From: CAWBCI01 sp963787195
Lineage (GTDB): Bacteria; Bacteroidota; Bacteroidia; Bacteroidales; JAGOPY01
DNA: 64,000 nucleotides
NCBI GenBank assembly: GCA_963787195.1
Contig: CAWBCI010000073.1
Span: 1 to 64,000, forward strand
Reading direction: 5' to 3'
Part shown: positions 18,409 through 27,464 of the stretch, in pieces
How positions within the stretch are numbered: position 1 is the stretch's first letter
Layout of the letters: the number at the start of each line of letters is the position of its first letter
Program-made: the position numbers and the translations under genes
Notes under the pieces: generated by a model
Databases searched by the model: none
What the model was told of the DNA's origin: nothing
The model's input: the letters and a program-made list of their open reading frames with translations, nothing else

Positions 18409-19500
18409 ATGAAGATGAAAAAGATATGGTTTTTACTGATAGCTGCCCCCTTACTGATCGTTTCCTGCGTGAAGGATGAGCAGCCGGCACCCGTGATTAT
18501 ACCTGAAGATTACAGTAGCATCACGATCAATGAAATAGTCTCCAAAGACATAACTAATCCCTATTTTACCGATCAGTCGGGCAGTGCTGCCGATTGGATA
18601 GAATTGTATAATAAAGGAAACAGCGCTGTCAATATAGCCGGTATGTTCATCACCGACACTCCCAATGATGAAACTGGTTTTCAACAAATTCCTGCTGATA
18701 ACCAGGCCGTCACCACAATCCCTGCAAAAGGTTTCCTTGTGCTGATTTGCGGAGCAAAAGATGCCTCTGGAAATGATATGGAAACACAAATATCCGATGG
18801 AAGAGTGTTTATCAATTTTGGAATTAGTTCCACAAAGGATACTATCCTGGCATTATATGATCCTGACAAACAGATTATTGATCAGACCCCGGCCTATGGT
18901 GAAGCAGGCTGTGTGATAGGTCTCCCGGAGGACCAGAGTACGGGTCGAACCACTGACGGCGGACCTGATTGGGCTTACCTTTCCGAAAAAACACCCGGAG
19001 CTGCTAACAGTAGTGGCGGTGAATCAACTGAAGGTGAACTGGTTGTGAACGAGTTTATGGCCAGCAACGATACATTCTGGCCCGGACCTAATGATGATTA
19101 CGCCGACTGGATTGAAATATACAATACGGGTGATACACCTATTGATATTGGGGGCTGGTATTTTACGGATGACCTGGCTGATCCCATGAAAAGTCAGGTT
19201 CCTGCCGATAATCCGACAGCTACTACTATTCCGGCCCACGGATTTATGGTTTTCTATGCCGACGGAGTAGGTGGAACACCCAATACTTTAGCATTCAAAC
19301 TCTCAGCAGCAGGTGAATCCATTGGTTTATCAGAAGATGGTATCATCTTTAAACAGAGCATTGAGTTCGGAACCGGTGGCATCGTTGAAGCGCCTCCGAC
19401 CGATTCATCAGCAGGACTTGACACCGATGGCGGAACCGCCTGGATGATCTTTACACCCGGTACCAGCCGGCCCCCAACTCCAGGCGCCTCCAATCAATAG
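18409..19500 (+). CDS. Lipoprotein with two lamin-tail domains
   Basis: 363 residues with lipobox LIVSC (Cys20; an alternative start is two codons on). LTD1 spans about 35-200 (ITINEIVSKD, AADWIELYNKG, GMFITDTPND) and LTD2 about 208-360 (LVVNEFMASND, DDYADWIEIYNTG, GGWYFTDDLAD). Both end in a PGxxN-type strand. It lacks a T9SS signal, so surface or outer-membrane anchoring would be by lipid. It lies 21 bp after the porin gene and 20 bp before the next lipoprotein gene, so it is probably in the same transcript. Confidence 0.85.
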   Translation: MKMKKIWFLLIAAPLLIVSCVKDEQPAPVIIPEDYSSITINEIVSKDITNPYFTDQSGSAADWIELYNKGNSAVNIAGMFITDTPNDETGFQQIPADNQAVTTIPAKGFLVLICGAKDASGNDMETQISDGRVFINFGISSTKDTILALYDPDKQIIDQTPAYGEAGCVIGLPEDQSTGRTTDGGPDWAYLSEKTPGAANSSGGESTEGELVVNEFMASNDTFWPGPNDDYADWIEIYNTGDTPIDIGGWYFTDDLADPMKSQVPADNPTATTIPAHGFMVFYADGVGGTPNTLAFKLSAAGESIGLSEDGIIFKQSIEFGTGGIVEAPPTDSSAGLDTDGGTAWMIFTPGTSRPPTPGASNQ

Positions 19501-19520
19501 TATCAAAATCTCACGTACAA

Positions 19521-20285
19521 ATGAAAATATACAGGAGTATCGCTTTTTGTCTGCTTGTTCTCTCCCTGGTTTCCTGCGGGAAATCAGAGGGAGAACAAAC
19601 TCCTGCCCTAACTGAGGGTAAAATGGATCTGGTATTCGAAAAGAAGCTTGATGTACCGGAACCTTCTGATCTGGCTTTTATGCCGGGAAATCAATCCATG
19701 TTAACGGTCAGTGATAGAACTGCCAAAGTTTATGAAATTGCTCTTGACGGAGAGATCATCAGGACCCTTAATTATGCCGGGTCCGACCTTGAAGGGGTCT
19801 GTTTTAATGATGATGAACAGATCGTGGCGGTTGTAGAAGAAAGAAGCCGTGAAGTGGTGCTTCTGACTTACCCTGAAGGGAATGAAATTTCGAGATATAA
19901 GGTTGATGTCGAAATTCAGGCTGAAAATAAAGGACTTGAAGGAATCTCATATAGCAGCAATAACAAAATGTATTATATCGTGAATGAGGATCTTCCTGCA
20001 GAATTAATGCTCTGGAGCCCTGAGAAAGGAGTGATCAGCCGACATGAACTCGGTTTTGCCGGAGATTATTCCGCTATTTCAGTGGATGATGCACAGTCCT
20101 GTTTATGGATCCTCAGCGATGAATCAGCATTTTTCTGCAAATGTGATTATAAAGCTATTCCTTTACTTACTTATAAGTTACCTAATACTAAATTTGAAGG
20201 AATTGCCGTAGATAATGTTCATGAACTTGTTTACCTGGTAAATGACGGCTCCGCTAAACTTAGTTGTTATCATATAACTTATTAA
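19521..20285 (+). CDS. SdiA-regulated-domain lipoprotein (beta-propeller)
   Basis: 254 residues with lipobox LVSC (Cys19). The mature part reads as a beta-propeller of the SdiA-regulated type: PEPSDLAFMPGNQSMLTVSD, then a DLEGVCFNDDEQIVAVVEE blade, NKGLEGISYSSNN, and TKFEGIAVDN. The repeated L-E/F-E-G-I-x-x motif is diagnostic. The biochemical role of the family is not settled; it is a likely surface or periplasmic binding protein. Its stop at 20285 is 2 bp before the next ATG, which implies translational coupling. Confidence 0.82.
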   Translation: MKIYRSIAFCLLVLSLVSCGKSEGEQTPALTEGKMDLVFEKKLDVPEPSDLAFMPGNQSMLTVSDRTAKVYEIALDGEIIRTLNYAGSDLEGVCFNDDEQIVAVVEERSREVVLLTYPEGNEISRYKVDVEIQAENKGLEGISYSSNNKMYYIVNEDLPAELMLWSPEKGVISRHELGFAGDYSAISVDDAQSCLWILSDESAFFCKCDYKAIPLLTYKLPNTKFEGIAVDNVHELVYLVNDGSAKLSCYHITY

Positions 20286-20287
20286 TT

Positions 20288-20908
20288 ATGAATGCTCCCC
20301 AAATTATTCCCAGGTTCGAATTCAGGGCTTTTGGCCTGAATGCTGAAAAGTATGAAAATCGAATGAAAGAACTTTCTCCCTTGGAGAAAACCAGACATAT
20401 CAGCTCAATTTATCTGCTCACTGCAGGTAAAGAAAAAAATAATATCAAAATCCGCGATGGTATAATGGACATCAAGGTACTGGAGCAAATGGAATTTGGT
20501 CTTGAACAATGGAATCCTTTTCTGGTCGGAGAATTCCCCCTGTCGAAAGAAATATTGCGGACCGTTGTATTCCCGGCTTTCGGGGTCGAAAGTCCCTATT
20601 TCGACAGGGAGGAATATTCTCTGTCACAGTTCCTGGAAGAAATCGTTAAGGTAGATCCCGACCTGAAGGTGGCATTTGTAAACAAAACACGTTATGCCCA
20701 CACCATTAACGCTTGTATTTCCGAGATCGCCCATATCACTGTCAACGGGGCTTTCATAAGGACCATTTGCGTGGAAGACGAGGATCCTGAAAAGGTACTG
20801 GAAGCTAAAAAGATGCTTGGAATTCCGGCTGAATGTGAAAATGTCAACTATCCCCTGGCACTAAAACGGATCATGGGTCTGGCCCCGCTTCCTGAAAATT
20901 GGAAATAA
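20288..20908 (+). CDS. CYTH-like protein, paralogue 1 (function unknown)
   Basis: 206 residues starting at MNAPQIIPRF; the longer frame from 20264 overlaps the upstream gene and is rejected. About 45% of positions look shared with the next gene. Conserved features are RFEFRAFG near the N-terminus, NNIKIRDGIMDIK near 57-69, LEQWNPF, FP(L/M), the TRYAHTINACISE segment, and ENVNYPLALKRIMGL at the end. The ExRxF, charged KIRDG..DIK and late KTRY...E strands resemble the tunnel residues of CYTH triphosphate enzymes, and a true CYTH gene is two genes on. I infer a divergent CYTH fold, but no family name is recognised. No signal peptide, so cytoplasmic. Confidence 0.75.
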   Translation: MNAPQIIPRFEFRAFGLNAEKYENRMKELSPLEKTRHISSIYLLTAGKEKNNIKIRDGIMDIKVLEQMEFGLEQWNPFLVGEFPLSKEILRTVVFPAFGVESPYFDREEYSLSQFLEEIVKVDPDLKVAFVNKTRYAHTINACISEIAHITVNGAFIRTICVEDEDPEKVLEAKKMLGIPAECENVNYPLALKRIMGLAPLPENWK

Positions 20909-20955
20909 TGCCATGCTGCTTACTGTTTAAATAATCTACTCATTCAAAACATAAT

Positions 20956-21597
20956 ATGTCAAAAGAAAATTTAGAAATAGGACAAGTTTCCAAACCAAGG
21001 TTCGAGTATCGTACCTTCGGACGTGCCTTTGATGAAGCTGTTTTCAGAATGACGAGGCTTTCAGTTCCTGTTCCTGAAAAAGTCTGGGAACGTAATTCAC
21101 AGGAAATCTATATCATCTCTAGAACTAACGACCTGAATAATACCAAAATAAGGGACGGTAAAATGGATATTAAAACCTTTGTTCAGGAAGTTGATGGTCT
21201 TGAACAATGGAACCCTTTGATGAAAGGTGAATTTCCCATGAAGGCCGATATAGTTAAAAATGAAGTGTTTCCGGCTTTTATGGTCAGTATGCCCGTCTTC
21301 GACAAGGAGCTTTACAGTCTTCAGGAATTCCTGGAACTTGTTCGTAAACACCCCGATCTCCTGGCCGTCAGGGTTGAAAAACAACGTTTTGGTTATATGA
21401 TCAATAATACTATTTGTGAATATGCCCGGGTCTTCATTAATGGGGCAAAAGTAATAAGTATTAATTCTGAATCGACTGAAATTGATGATATTAAGAAGAC
21501 CGTTACAGATCTCCGCCTGGAAGGTGTCGAAAATATAAATTATCTTCAGGCTATAAAAAGGATAGTCGGAATGACCGATCTTCCCCTGGCAAATTAA
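20956..21597 (+). CDS. CYTH-like protein, paralogue 2 (function unknown)
   Basis: 213 residues, paralogous to the preceding gene: PRFEYRTFG, IYIISRTNDLNNTKIRDGKMD, LEQWNPLMKGEFPM, VEKQRFGYMINNTICEYA, INGAKVISI, and ENINYLQAIKRIVGM. The tandem pair indicates a duplication followed by divergence and perhaps a heteromer. Charged residues in the KIRDG.MDIK block and the KQRF block are the best preserved, which suggests an anion-binding site. It lies 47 bp after its paralogue and 35 bp before the CYTH gene. Cytoplasmic. Confidence 0.75.
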   Translation: MSKENLEIGQVSKPRFEYRTFGRAFDEAVFRMTRLSVPVPEKVWERNSQEIYIISRTNDLNNTKIRDGKMDIKTFVQEVDGLEQWNPLMKGEFPMKADIVKNEVFPAFMVSMPVFDKELYSLQEFLELVRKHPDLLAVRVEKQRFGYMINNTICEYARVFINGAKVISINSESTEIDDIKKTVTDLRLEGVENINYLQAIKRIVGMTDLPLAN

Positions 21598-21632
21598 AAA
21601 GTAATTATAAAAGTTTTTACATATAAAACATT

Positions 21633-22103
21633 ATGGCAAAGGAAATTGAAAAAAAATTTCTGGTAAAAGGTGAATTTAAAACTTTTGCTAAAGGCAGCAC
21701 CCGTATCACCCAGGGTTATCTTTGTTCGGTTCCCGAAAGAACTGTGAGGGTCAGGATTAAAGACGACAAAGGTTATATTACGATAAAGGGAATTGGAAAT
21801 GCTTCCGGCGCATCTCGTTATGAATGGGAAAAAGAAATTTTAGTAAGTGAAGTAATGGAATTATTGAATCTGTGCGAACCCGGTGTGATCGACAAGACCC
21901 GTTTTAAGGTAGCTGCCTCTGACGGGCTTATGTTTGAAGTTGATGAATTCTATGGAGATAATGAAGGACTCACGGTAGCTGAAATAGAGCTGAAATCAGA
22001 AAATCAGGCCTTTGAAAAACCTGCATGGCTTGGTGAAGAGATAACCGGCGATGTTCGTTATTATAATTCTATGCTCATGAAAAATCCATTTAAAAACTGG
22101 TAA
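21633..22103 (+). CDS. CYTH-domain triphosphate tunnel enzyme (likely inorganic triphosphatase)
   Basis: 156 residues covering a single CYTH domain: EIEKKFLV (4-11), TRITQGYLC, RTVRVRIKDDKGYITIKG (about 32-49), RYEWEKEI, DKTRFKVA, MFEVDEFYGDNEGLTVAEIEL. All expected strands with Lys/Arg and acidic pairs lining the tunnel are present. Short stand-alone bacterial members of this kind (as in Clostridium and Nitrosomonas) hydrolyse tripolyphosphate; adenylate cyclase and thiamine-triphosphatase activity are known in longer relatives. It lies between the CYTH-like pair and an SLC13 transporter. Confidence 0.9.
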   Translation: MAKEIEKKFLVKGEFKTFAKGSTRITQGYLCSVPERTVRVRIKDDKGYITIKGIGNASGASRYEWEKEILVSEVMELLNLCEPGVIDKTRFKVAASDGLMFEVDEFYGDNEGLTVAEIELKSENQAFEKPAWLGEEITGDVRYYNSMLMKNPFKNW

Positions 22104-22134
22104 TATCACCGGGCCTGATTGAATATTTATAAAG

Positions 22135-23751
22135 ATGCAAGCTGACCTGAACCCTTCCCTGAAGATTTCCGATCCTTTGGATATGTCGAACTACCGTGTA
22201 GAGAAACTCCCCAAAAGGAAACGATCGAAACTTGAGAAGATCCTGGCAATAGCCGGGGGAATCCTGGCTGTGCTGGCTTTTGTAATGATTTATTGGCTCA
22301 CCCCGCCGGCTTTTCTTTTAAATCTTGACGGAAGCGGTTTATCTGACACTGCTGCTAAAATATTCCGGGAAAAGGGAGGCCTTGAGTTCTCCCGAATGAA
22401 CCTGGCCATGCTGGCAATTTTCACAGCGGGTATTATACTTTGGATGACCGAAGCTTTGCCCAATTATCTTACTTCCCTCATCTTAATTATCTCATTGGTC
22501 TTGACCGGTGTTCTAAGCGAAAAAGCTGCTTATGCACAATTGGGCCATCCGGTCATGTGGTTGAATATCATGTCATTCGTACTGGCCAGTATGCTGGTTA
22601 AAACCGGATTGGCCAAGCGTTTTGCCCTCTGGTTTATCGTGACCTTCGGGAAAAGTTCATCAGCTATTTTTCTGAGTTTCCTGGTGATCAATGTTATCCT
22701 GTCTGCCTTCATTTCAGCAACCACCGCTAAGGCAGCTATACTCTTACCGATCTTCATGACCATAGCAGCGATTTATGGCGCCAGCGGCGGAGATAAACGT
22801 AATAATTTTGGCCGGAACATAGTGCTGCAAAACCTCTTATACATCAATATCGGGGCCAGCGGTTTCCTCACCGGTTCAGGAGCTAATATGCTGGCAGCAT
22901 CATTGATTGCAGGTGCAACAGGGACAAGTGTTTTCTTCAGCGACTGGATGATGGCCAACTTCCCCGTTGCAATCGGACTGATGCTCATCGGTTACTTGCT
23001 GGCCACCAAAATCTTTTTCCCGCTCAGCAAGGAAGAAAGAATGCCTCAGATTGAAGGCGGGATGGAAAGATTAAAGAAAGAATACCATCAGTTGGGAAAG
23101 ACCAGCTTTCAGGAAATCAAATCCGCTGTACTTTTCCTTCTGATTCTCTTCTTCTGGTCAACCGACCGTTATCACGGAATCAGTCCGACAGCTATCGCAT
23201 TTATCGGGGCGATCGTGGCCCTTTTGCCGGGCATAGGCATACTGAACTGGAATGAAGTTGACATACCCTGGCACCTGATGCTATTCTCTGCCGGGGCTTA
23301 TACCCTGGGTGCAGGACTCGACGTGACCGACCTGCCTTCCATATCGGTTAATGCCATCTTTGACAGCCTCGGCTTTGGGCAGGACACACCTTTCTGGGTG
23401 CTTTATTTCTCGCTCACTTTTGCCATGGCTTTCAGTGCCTTGTTCTTCCAGTCGAAGACCATGCGTGCCATGATCTTTGTCCCCATAGCCATCGGCGTGG
23501 CGAACCGTTTTGGATATCCTGTAATAAGCCTGGCGCTTCCGGTCGCTTTCCTGATCGAACATGTTTATATGCTTCCCTTTAACTCCAAACCGGCGGCCCT
23601 GCTTTATGAAACCGACCAGTACAGCCTTTCTGATACCATGCGCTTTGGTGTTTCCATGCTCTGTGTGAGCTGGATCTTCAGCATTGTGATGGGTGAGACC
23701 TGGTATCGCTTTATGGGAATTACACCACATGGTGTATTCGACTTGTTCTAA
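22135..23751 (+). CDS. SLC13/DASS-family anion symporter
   Basis: 538 residues with a cytoplasmic N-terminus (about 1-38, basic) and 11-12 predicted membrane helices. Family features: PNYLTSLILIISLVLTGVLS, GHPVMWLNIMSFVLASMLVKTGLAKR and a hairpin SAFISATTAKAAILLP (about 183-200); a second hairpin with NSKPAALLY near 483 takes the place of the classical SNT repeat. Relatives move dicarboxylates, sulfate or phosphate with sodium. The altered SNT motifs make the substrate hard to guess; the neighbourhood favours an inorganic anion. The next gene starts 13 bp after its stop. Confidence 0.88.
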   Translation: MQADLNPSLKISDPLDMSNYRVEKLPKRKRSKLEKILAIAGGILAVLAFVMIYWLTPPAFLLNLDGSGLSDTAAKIFREKGGLEFSRMNLAMLAIFTAGIILWMTEALPNYLTSLILIISLVLTGVLSEKAAYAQLGHPVMWLNIMSFVLASMLVKTGLAKRFALWFIVTFGKSSSAIFLSFLVINVILSAFISATTAKAAILLPIFMTIAAIYGASGGDKRNNFGRNIVLQNLLYINIGASGFLTGSGANMLAASLIAGATGTSVFFSDWMMANFPVAIGLMLIGYLLATKIFFPLSKEERMPQIEGGMERLKKEYHQLGKTSFQEIKSAVLFLLILFFWSTDRYHGISPTAIAFIGAIVALLPGIGILNWNEVDIPWHLMLFSAGAYTLGAGLDVTDLPSISVNAIFDSLGFGQDTPFWVLYFSLTFAMAFSALFFQSKTMRAMIFVPIAIGVANRFGYPVISLALPVAFLIEHVYMLPFNSKPAALLYETDQYSLSDTMRFGVSMLCVSWIFSIVMGETWYRFMGITPHGVFDLF

Positions 23752-23764
23752 AATTCTATGAAAA

Positions 23765-25243
23765 ATGATTCAGGATACGGTTAAAATACATGACAGATAC
23801 GCTTTTGAATTAAAGCTGGAATACCTGGCTGGTAAAACCGAGCGCCTGAAGGAGTATGATGTTAATCTCTGGTTCTTTTTTCCGGAAAGTCTGACAATTA
23901 ATGAAAACACCTATCCCTCAAGGCTTTTTTACAACGATCTTAAAACCCATATCCGTTTTTCATCCCCCGATTTTCCATTATCTGAATTCACCGCCAACGA
24001 ACGAAGCCCTTTGATTAAATGTCATGATGCTTTAAATCATCTGCTTGAATCTCCTGATAAAAAAGCTAACAGATTATTTGAACAGCGCATAAAGATCTTT
24101 GGCACAGCCTTTCGATCTTCTATAGGTGAATCTATTTCGGAAATACTGTATGAATCGGGCAAAGAAAAGAGAGAAAAACTTCTGCAGGACATGATCAGGT
24201 ATGTGAACGATATCAGAGATGATTTCAGATCCATGAAAGATAAGTTGCAGAATGAAAATGTAAAGAAGAAAAGTATCGAATCATTTGCTCTGGTTGACGA
24301 ATATTTCAGCAATTTATTGGAAAGAAATTTACTCAGACTATCTGAAAATCTTAATAAGACCGGCTGGCTTTTGCCAGAGCAAAAAACTATACTGTTTAAT
24401 CTGGCATCTGCTGAACTTGTCTATCGTCAGACTCATAATTTTCCGGCAATCCCTAAAAATGGCTCCGATCATGAATTTCTGCTTTACCGGCTAAGTGTCC
24501 TGAAGAAGTATGTGGAAGGAACTCTTTTTTTGAAAACCAACACTCAGCGGGAAGGCCGTATTATTGAACAATTGCTTTTCAGCCTGGCAGCCGGCCTGGC
24601 GATGCTCTTTGCAACATCCGTAGCTTTTTACTCACAATATAAATATGGTAACCTGACCATACCTTTCTTTGTGGTGCTGATTATTAGTTACATGCTTAAG
24701 GACCGCATAAAGGAAGTGATACGGATCTATTTCAGTGGTTGGATGAACCGCTGGTTTTACGATTTCAAGACCAATATTTATGACTCCGGGAGCCAGGTGA
24801 TCGGCTTTATCAAAGAAAGTTTCGCCTATTCCAGGCCTTCGGATATTCCTTCCGGGATTAGAAAAATGCGCCGTACTTCAAGATTCAATAAAACGGATCT
24901 TTCTCTTCAGGATGAAAGCATATTCAATTATAAAATGAAAATCCGCATTGATTCACGCAAGATGCAGCCCTATCGTCAAAAAGCGGATTTCCCGGGGATT
25001 ACCGATGTCAAACGTTTTAATTTTAACCGCTTTACCCAGAAAATGGATGATCCCGACAAGGATGTTTACATTGTAAGCAAGGATGGTTTTGACCGGCAAC
25101 AGGGCGACCGGGTTTATCACATCAATATGGTATTGCAATACATTTATGAGGACAAGTCCTTAATCAAGCGTTTTCGCATCATCATGAACCGCGATGGTAT
25201 CAAGAGGATAGAAAAAGTATTGCCGAAATTTAAAAATCACTGA
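23765..25243 (+). CDS. Uncharacterised membrane protein with two central helices
   Basis: 492 residues, family not recognised. It has a large N-terminal soluble part (about 1-255, helical and charged, with WFFFPESL near 36), two membrane helices at about 272-310 (LFSLAAGLAMLFATSVAF; IPFFVVLIISYML), and a C-terminal soluble part (about 315-492) that includes YKMKIRIDSRKMQPYRQ and a DVYIVSKDGFDRQQGDRVYHINMVLQY segment. Both large domains face the same side, presumably the cytoplasm. It directly follows the SLC13 gene and ends the co-directional block, so a regulatory or accessory role in transport is possible but unproven. Confidence 0.8.
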   Translation: MIQDTVKIHDRYAFELKLEYLAGKTERLKEYDVNLWFFFPESLTINENTYPSRLFYNDLKTHIRFSSPDFPLSEFTANERSPLIKCHDALNHLLESPDKKANRLFEQRIKIFGTAFRSSIGESISEILYESGKEKREKLLQDMIRYVNDIRDDFRSMKDKLQNENVKKKSIESFALVDEYFSNLLERNLLRLSENLNKTGWLLPEQKTILFNLASAELVYRQTHNFPAIPKNGSDHEFLLYRLSVLKKYVEGTLFLKTNTQREGRIIEQLLFSLAAGLAMLFATSVAFYSQYKYGNLTIPFFVVLIISYMLKDRIKEVIRIYFSGWMNRWFYDFKTNIYDSGSQVIGFIKESFAYSRPSDIPSGIRKMRRTSRFNKTDLSLQDESIFNYKMKIRIDSRKMQPYRQKADFPGITDVKRFNFNRFTQKMDDPDKDVYIVSKDGFDRQQGDRVYHINMVLQYIYEDKSLIKRFRIIMNRDGIKRIEKVLPKFKNH

Positions 25244-25276
25244 GATATAAGCTCGCCAGTTTTTAATTTCAGATGA

Positions 25277-25316
25277 TAAAAAAACGTAACAACTGAAATA
25301 ATGTTTACGGTTTTTT
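25277..25316. terminator. Weak bidirectional terminator between convergent genes
   Basis: An A7-CGTAA arm (25278-25289) faces TTTACGG-T6 (25304-25316) with one bulge. It overlaps the stop codon of the minus-strand gene. The pairing is imperfect, so this is a tentative call. Confidence 0.35.
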
Positions 25317-27464
25317 GACCGTGAATTTTACTCCCGGTACAATATCGATCGATGCCCCATTCTCAATATTCAACTGCCTGCAATCCAGGCTATCAACCGC
25401 AATTACCGGTAAGGGCGTAATGTTCGAAACTGTCACGTCCTCAGGATCGAAGGGCACGCCCTGCGGGAACCAGTTCAGGGGATTTTCCCAACTACTGTCG
25501 ACTGCTGCTTTCCAGGTCTTGGTGCCCCATACAGGGTTTGGAAAGGCTATGGTTCCGTTAAGGGAATGCTGCCATACGGCCAGGGCATCCACATCGTCCC
25601 TGAGATGCTGCGCCGAAAACATGCCATTAGTCCCGTCAAGGAATGAATAATAGATCGTTGAGGGGTCCATTCCTCCCGATTCATCTTCGAGAGTGAGCGT
25701 ATCGTCGTCATCTACCGAGAAAAGCAGCGCCAGTCCGTATCGGGTCTGTGAAGTATCCCATACCCAGGCGAATTCAAAAGCATCAATATCAGTTCCGGAA
25801 GGAAGTCCGTCATTAGTAGAATCGATCACCGGGACAGGCCCCAGAGCTGTTACTTCATAGATAGTTGCCGGGTCGAGATAGGGGCCTGGTATGGAAGGAT
25901 GGTGGTAGGCTGCCTCATGATCCACACTGATGTACCAGACCGAGCAGGGGGTATAATTCCCGGAGAAAGGGATCATGTCCAGGGCATCCACATCGTCGTC
26001 CTGATCGTTAACTGTCATTGGATCAGGTGCCATGTTTCGGTGTAAACTGTATTCCGAGAAGGTGGAATCAAGTAAATAACTTCCTGCCGGCGGATAAGCG
26101 GCGAAATCATATTCTTCAACTTCGGTTTTATAGGATGAATCGGCATAGATATCACCCATTACAGGGGAGCTGCTATTAACCGGCACTGAAGTCGGCGAAG
26201 CGCATGTATATCCTTCCCCCCCATCGTCGTCAAAAGAAACAAAAAGGTATTCTGCTTTATAGATACAACTGTCGTTGAACCAGGCTATACTGGGGTTCCC
26301 AGGGCCATAGATGTAATTCTGAAGGTCGACGGCGAGCAGGTCGCTGCCGTCCAGGTCGAAATAAAGCGGTCGCAACGGATCAACCGGTCCCCCTATGCCC
26401 ACCGGGGCAGGATTGAAAGGCGGTGAATTGATTGGATCTGGGTCCCCGCCAAAGATGAGGGAATCATCCAGGTAGGGTGTAACTGAAGGCAATAAAGTCA
26501 GGGTGTCGATCAAATAGAGGTCGCCCGGGTCGAAATATTCGTTCCCGTCCATCTTGGGATCGCTGAACTCCGCATCGCTACCTATATCAAGAGAAAAGAG
26601 CGTGAGAAGGGAAGTGTCCTGTGTGTTGTTCTGAGGGGCCGGGTAAAGGGGTTGAACGGTAAAAATGACCGTTCCGTAAAAGGTGGCGTTATCCTGGTCG
26701 GTCGGGAAACCAAATCCACCCGGCCTGGGCTGCAGATCTAAATTGATAAACAAAGCGGAAGTTACTGAAAAAGTGAAATTGGTGCCGGCAGTCGTCTTGA
26801 AATTTCCGCTTTTATTTTTCCATTCGTTCCAGCCGGGAATACCCGGCTGGATGGGCGGATTTCCTGAATGAAAATCAAATTTACCCTGAAGAAAGTCAGT
26901 ATTGTTGATTGCCATGGTATTAAAGACATCTACCCCATCTTCCATTCCGGGGCCTTCATGATGTGTATTACCAGATCCGAAAACATCGTAATAATAATAG
27001 ATGATGACAGGGGTGCCAGGAGGAACGGCGCTTACATTCATGGTCACCGTAAAATTCAGGGAACTGGTATTATCGGCGTGGTAACCATCGGTAGTAGTAT
27101 AATTGGTGATCATATTTTTCCAATTGATACTCAAAAGGCCGCTGTTGTCTCCATTGATAAATGCTTCACTCAAAGTTGTGGAAATGGTATAATGTTCAGA
27201 TGGTGTAGTACCGTATTCCAAAGCATGTACTGCTGAAACAGTGCCGTAATCGTTACCCTGGAAACCGGCAGTGAAGTTCGGAACTGCTCCTATCTCATTA
27301 TCAAAAATTGCAACACCCGGGGGTCCAGGAACTGGTATCAGGTAGTCGTTAGCGGTCATATTGGAATTCCCATTGGCATTGGACGCAATGGCATCCACAC
27401 TGATGACCTGCGAATGAGCATACATCACCATAAATAATAGGAGAAATATCAGAATTGATTTCAT
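25305..27464 (-). CDS. Large secreted protein of unknown function
   Basis: 719 residues with a signal peptide (about 1-18, MYAHSQ). The mature part is acidic and rich in D, G and P, with repeated dates-like strings such as DDDVDALDM, DDVDALAVW and DALDMIPF, and a PGPYLDPATIYEV/DPSTIYYS pair that suggests internal duplication. The C-terminal 70 residues (TWKAAVDSSWENPLNWFPQG ... CRQLNIENGASIDIVPG) form the beta-strand motif seen before sorting domains in Bacteroidota surface proteins, but no full T9SS domain follows. It may be truncated or use another anchor. No enzyme signature is seen. Confidence 0.78.
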   Translation of the reverse strand: MKSILIFLLLFMVMYAHSQVISVDAIASNANGNSNMTANDYLIPVPGPPGVAIFDNEIGAVPNFTAGFQGNDYGTVSAVHALEYGTTPSEHYTISTTLSEAFINGDNSGLLSINWKNMITNYTTTDGYHADNTSSLNFTVTMNVSAVPPGTPVIIYYYYDVFGSGNTHHEGPGMEDGVDVFNTMAINNTDFLQGKFDFHSGNPPIQPGIPGWNEWKNKSGNFKTTAGTNFTFSVTSALFINLDLQPRPGGFGFPTDQDNATFYGTVIFTVQPLYPAPQNNTQDTSLLTLFSLDIGSDAEFSDPKMDGNEYFDPGDLYLIDTLTLLPSVTPYLDDSLIFGGDPDPINSPPFNPAPVGIGGPVDPLRPLYFDLDGSDLLAVDLQNYIYGPGNPSIAWFNDSCIYKAEYLFVSFDDDGGEGYTCASPTSVPVNSSSPVMGDIYADSSYKTEVEEYDFAAYPPAGSYLLDSTFSEYSLHRNMAPDPMTVNDQDDDVDALDMIPFSGNYTPCSVWYISVDHEAAYHHPSIPGPYLDPATIYEVTALGPVPVIDSTNDGLPSGTDIDAFEFAWVWDTSQTRYGLALLFSVDDDDTLTLEDESGGMDPSTIYYSFLDGTNGMFSAQHLRDDVDALAVWQHSLNGTIAFPNPVWGTKTWKAAVDSSWENPLNWFPQGVPFDPEDVTVSNITPLPVIAVDSLDCRQLNIENGASIDIVPGVKFTVKKP

